A stretch of DNA of 64,000 nucleotides from Halorussus limi (GTDB taxonomy: Archaea > Halobacteriota > Halobacteria > Halobacteriales > Haladaptataceae). Within the stretch, counting starts at the first letter, position 1. Each line of letters starts with the position of its first letter. A program made the translations under genes and the position numbers. Shown piece by piece: positions 62,093 through 64,000 of this stretch. The stretch spans positions 496,001-560,000 of the forward strand of contig NZ_CP096659.1 in assembly GCF_023238205.1 (NCBI RefSeq), in the 5' to 3' direction. The notes beneath the pieces were generated by a model that was given only the letters and a program-made list of their open reading frames with translations, searched no databases and was not told the origin of the DNA.

Positions 62093-63106
62093 ATGGCCGA
62101 TATTCGGGGGGCGCTCGCGGGCGGGAGCGTGGGGGAAAACGCCGTCTCGGGCGACCGACTCGTCGCCGACGGCGGCGTACCCGGCGACCGGATACTCGTT
62201 CTCAATCCGGTCAGCGGAAACGGAGACCACCGCGAGCGCGTCCGGACGCTGGCCGACCGGGCCGGGTTCACGGTGATAGAATCCCGGGCGAGCGGCGAGG
62301 CCGTCGAGTTCGGTCGACTCGCGGCCGAGGCCGGGGCCGACCTCGTGGCCGCGGCGGGCGGCGACGGGACGGTGAACGAGGTGGCCCGCGGTCTCGCCGC
62401 CGCCGACGCCTTCGACGCGGTGACGTTCGGCGTCGTCCCGACCGGGACGGGCAACAACTTCGCGGGGAACCTCGGCATCGAGGGCGTCGAACACGCCTTC
62501 GAGGTCCTCGCGAACGGCGAGCGTCGGCGCATCGACGTGGCGACCGCCGAGGAGGACGCGGCGGACCGGGAGGGCTCTGAACTCTTCTTGAACTCCTGCA
62601 TCGCGGGCCTGACCGCGGAGGCCAGCGCCTCGACCTCGCCGGAGTTGAAGGACCGACTCGGGATGCTGGCCTACGTCGTCACCGGTCTCCGGACGGTCCG
62701 GGAGTTCGACGCGCTCCCGCTGGCGGTCGAGGCGGCCTGCCCTGACGCCGAGCGGACGTGGTCGGGCGAAGCGGTGATGGTCCTCGTGGGCAACGCCCGC
62801 CGGTTCCCCGCCGAGGGGCGCTCGCAGGCCAACTGCGAGGACGGTCTGCTCGAAGTGACCATCATCGAGCGCACGCCACCGTCGAACCTGCTTCAGGAGG
62901 CCGCGGTCCACCGCCTGTTCGGCGACGAGACCGAACACGTCACGAACGTTCGCGCCTCGGAGTTGCGGGTGGACGTGCGCCGCGACGAACCGGTCGGGTT
63001 CAGTTTCGACGGCGAGACCGCCGAGTACGAGGCGCTGACGATGGAGACGGGAGAACGGTCGCTGGAGATTCCGGTCGGCGAGAGCTACGACCCCGACCCC
63101 GAGTGA
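62093..63106 (+). CDS. Diacylglycerol kinase-like lipid kinase
   Basis: 337-residue DAGK catalytic family enzyme. Nucleotide site: ILVLNPVSGNGDHRERVR (about 33-50) and GGDGTVNEVARGL (about 95-107); substrate-side motif PTGTGNNFAGNLG (about 120-132); C-terminal beta part with FSFDGETAEYEA. No membrane segments; it would phosphorylate a lipid at the membrane surface, possibly a step in archaeal lipid synthesis or recycling. The first about 30 residues are a variable extension. It is divergent from the PHP gene. Confidence 0.9.
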   Translation: MADIRGALAGGSVGENAVSGDRLVADGGVPGDRILVLNPVSGNGDHRERVRTLADRAGFTVIESRASGEAVEFGRLAAEAGADLVAAAGGDGTVNEVARGLAAADAFDAVTFGVVPTGTGNNFAGNLGIEGVEHAFEVLANGERRRIDVATAEEDAADREGSELFLNSCIAGLTAEASASTSPELKDRLGMLAYVVTGLRTVREFDALPLAVEAACPDAERTWSGEAVMVLVGNARRFPAEGRSQANCEDGLLEVTIIERTPPSNLLQEAAVHRLFGDETEHVTNVRASELRVDVRRDEPVGFSFDGETAEYEALTMETGERSLEIPVGESYDPDPE

Positions 63107-63135
63107 GTCAGGTCGGCCGAGCGGGCCGCTCGGAG

Positions 63136-63357
63136 TCAGGTTTCGAGTCGATACCGGTACGGCGACGACCGGATGACGGTCACGTCGCCGCGGCGGGCGC
63201 GCCGACCGAGGACGGTAGCGACGCGGTGGGCGCTCTCGAACGACTCGCCGCGGGCTTCGAGCAACCGGAGGATTTCGCGCGCGGTCAACGGCTGGTCGGC
63301 GTCAGCCTCGGCGAGGACGGTCCGAATGAGGTCGTACTCCCTCGCACGCTGGGCCAT
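63136..63357 (-). CDS. Small winged-helix-like protein
   Basis: 73-residue protein with a helical start (REYDLIRTVLAEADADQPLT), a helix-turn-helix-like segment (AREILRLLEARGESFESAHR ... VATVLGRRARRGDV) and a C-terminal beta wing (VTVIRSSPYRYRLE). It looks like a stand-alone wHTH, probably DNA-binding. No close family is certain. It has an ATG start. Confidence 0.7.
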   Translation of the reverse strand: MAQRAREYDLIRTVLAEADADQPLTAREILRLLEARGESFESAHRVATVLGRRARRGDVTVIRSSPYRYRLET

Positions 63358-63498
63358 GTGTATGTTCTTTCGTGTGGGATGCTGTCACTTAACGCTCAGT
63401 CAGACGAGCGTCTGACGCTCTCCCGAAGTCGGCCCAAATCGCTCCGAGTCCTCCGAATCGGCCCAAAACCTATACCGCGGAGCCGGAATGAAACACAC

Positions 63499-63846
63499 AT
63501 GACACGTAAAGCGACGCTGCTCGCGGTGTCCGGGGCGGGGCTGACGGTCGCGGCACTCGTCGCGGTCGGCGGTGCGGGCGTCGCCGTCTTCCTCTTTTTC
63601 GCGGCAGGACTCCTGCTGGCCGCGCTGTTCGGGGAGGCCGGGACGAGTCCGGCCCCGGAAGGAGCAGGTCCGTCCCCGGAAGGCGACGGCGGCGACGGCA
63701 TGGGCGAGACGCTGGAGTACGCCGAGCAGGACGGCTCGCCGACCCAGCGCGGCCGCTCGGTCGATTGGGGGTCGGTCGCGCTGGCCTACGTCGCCGGTCT
63801 CTGTCTGTCGAGCGTCGGCGCACTGATAGCCATCGCGCTCTCCTGA
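63499..63846 (+). CDS. Small membrane protein with two or three helices
   Basis: 115-residue protein. Two adjacent hydrophobic helices at about 6-25 and 28-45 (LLAVSGAGLTVAALVAVGGA, then VFLFFAAGLLLAALFG), a Gly/Pro/Asp-rich soluble loop, and a third helix at about 92-112 (VALAYVAGLCLSSVGALIAI). The function is unknown. ATG 63499 is chosen; the upstream open part lies within a region with no gene-like composition. A CCTATACCGC element lies about 22-30 nt upstream. Confidence 0.7.
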   Translation: MTRKATLLAVSGAGLTVAALVAVGGAGVAVFLFFAAGLLLAALFGEAGTSPAPEGAGPSPEGDGGDGMGETLEYAEQDGSPTQRGRSVDWGSVALAYVAGLCLSSVGALIAIALS

Positions 63847-63864
63847 GCTACTGCGAGAATAATC

Positions 63865-64000
63865 CTACACCGCTTGGTCGTGGGGCCCGGAGAAGTCCCG
63901 TTCGCGGCGGTACTGCTCGACGAACTCCTCGATGTCGAAATCGAGCATGTCGTCCTCGAACTGGGCCATCGCGTCGTCGTCCTCTGCGTGGCTGACGGCG
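63865..64000 (-). CDS. C-terminal part of a protein cut by the window end
   Basis: Partial minus-strand gene ending at the TAG 63865-63867. The visible 44 codons read AVSHAEDDDAMAQFEDDMLD and FDIEEFVEQYRRERDFSGP, ending HDQAV. The composition is a normal acidic haloarchaeal C-terminus. The family cannot be named from this fragment. Confidence 0.6.
   Translation of the reverse strand, partial: AVSHAEDDDAMAQFEDDMLDFDIEEFVEQYRRERDFSGPHDQAV

Noticed and set aside
60983-62938. A 651-codon minus-strand frame across lrp, PHP and the lipid kinase
   Set aside because: It runs through three genes with good motifs in other frames and has none itself.

Overview
This 64 kb window is chromosomal DNA of a halophilic archaeon (class Halobacteria). 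Evidence: G+C is very high, proteins are strongly acidic (Asp/Glu-rich), there are haloarchaeal-type r-proteins (uS3 with a long acidic tail, eL32 with an N-terminal helix-hairpin-helix domain), Tat lipoproteins, a PGF-CTERM surface protein, Bat-type HTH and TrmB regulators, and many leaderless genes with a TATA box 25-35 nt before the start codon. The gene order suggests a relative of Halorussus/Haloferax-type organisms, but the genus is an inference.

Layout. 0-1 kb: an FRG-domain protein of visibly lower G+C. 1-9 kb: DUF1405 membrane protein, pdxS, a receiver/PAS/GAF histidine kinase, thrB, adk, a Tat lipoprotein. 9-13 kb: DUF106 membrane protein, cmk and cbf5 (with adk, the distal half of the archaeal secY super-operon), a zinc amidohydrolase-like protein and tRNA-Pro(GGG). 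13.4-19.4 kb: a 1084-residue Ig-repeat surface protein, a GNAT acetyltransferase and ilvD. 19.5-29.8 kb: a complete maltodextrin locus: trmB, a cytoplasmic GH13 enzyme, a GH15 glucoamylase, malK, and a binding protein with two permeases. 30-37 kb: a glycosyltransferase, an RFAP-synthase homolog, a RecA/KaiC-like protein with a degenerate P-loop, mch, a thiamine-binding protein, small proteins and one frameshifted PH-like gene. 37.5 kb: tRNA-Gly(GCC).

37.8-50.7 kb holds a SPOUT methyltransferase followed by the S10-spc ribosomal protein operon (uL3 to uL15, 22 r-protein genes plus rnp1), nearly all with 0-5 nt gaps or 1-10 nt overlaps, ending in a hairpin/T-run. Four unrelated genes (HAD hydrolase, DUF4188, Bat-type HTH, DUF6663-like) then separate rpl15 from secY at 53.8 kb. 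55-64 kb: a pyridine nucleotide-disulfide reductase, a Vms1-type peptidyl-tRNA hydrolase, a calcineurin-like phosphoesterase, carA divergent from an Lrp regulator across a perfect 19-bp palindrome, a PHP phosphoesterase, a DAG-kinase-like lipid kinase and small proteins; the last gene is cut by the window end.

I see no CRISPR array, IS element, prophage or rRNA gene. The oddest signals are a stack of hairpins in a coding insertion of rnp1 inside the r-protein operon, the gene island between rpl15 and secY, the palindrome between carA and lrp, the P-loop-defective KaiC-like protein, the one-base frameshift in the PH-like gene, and 19-bp tandem repeats upstream of cmk.
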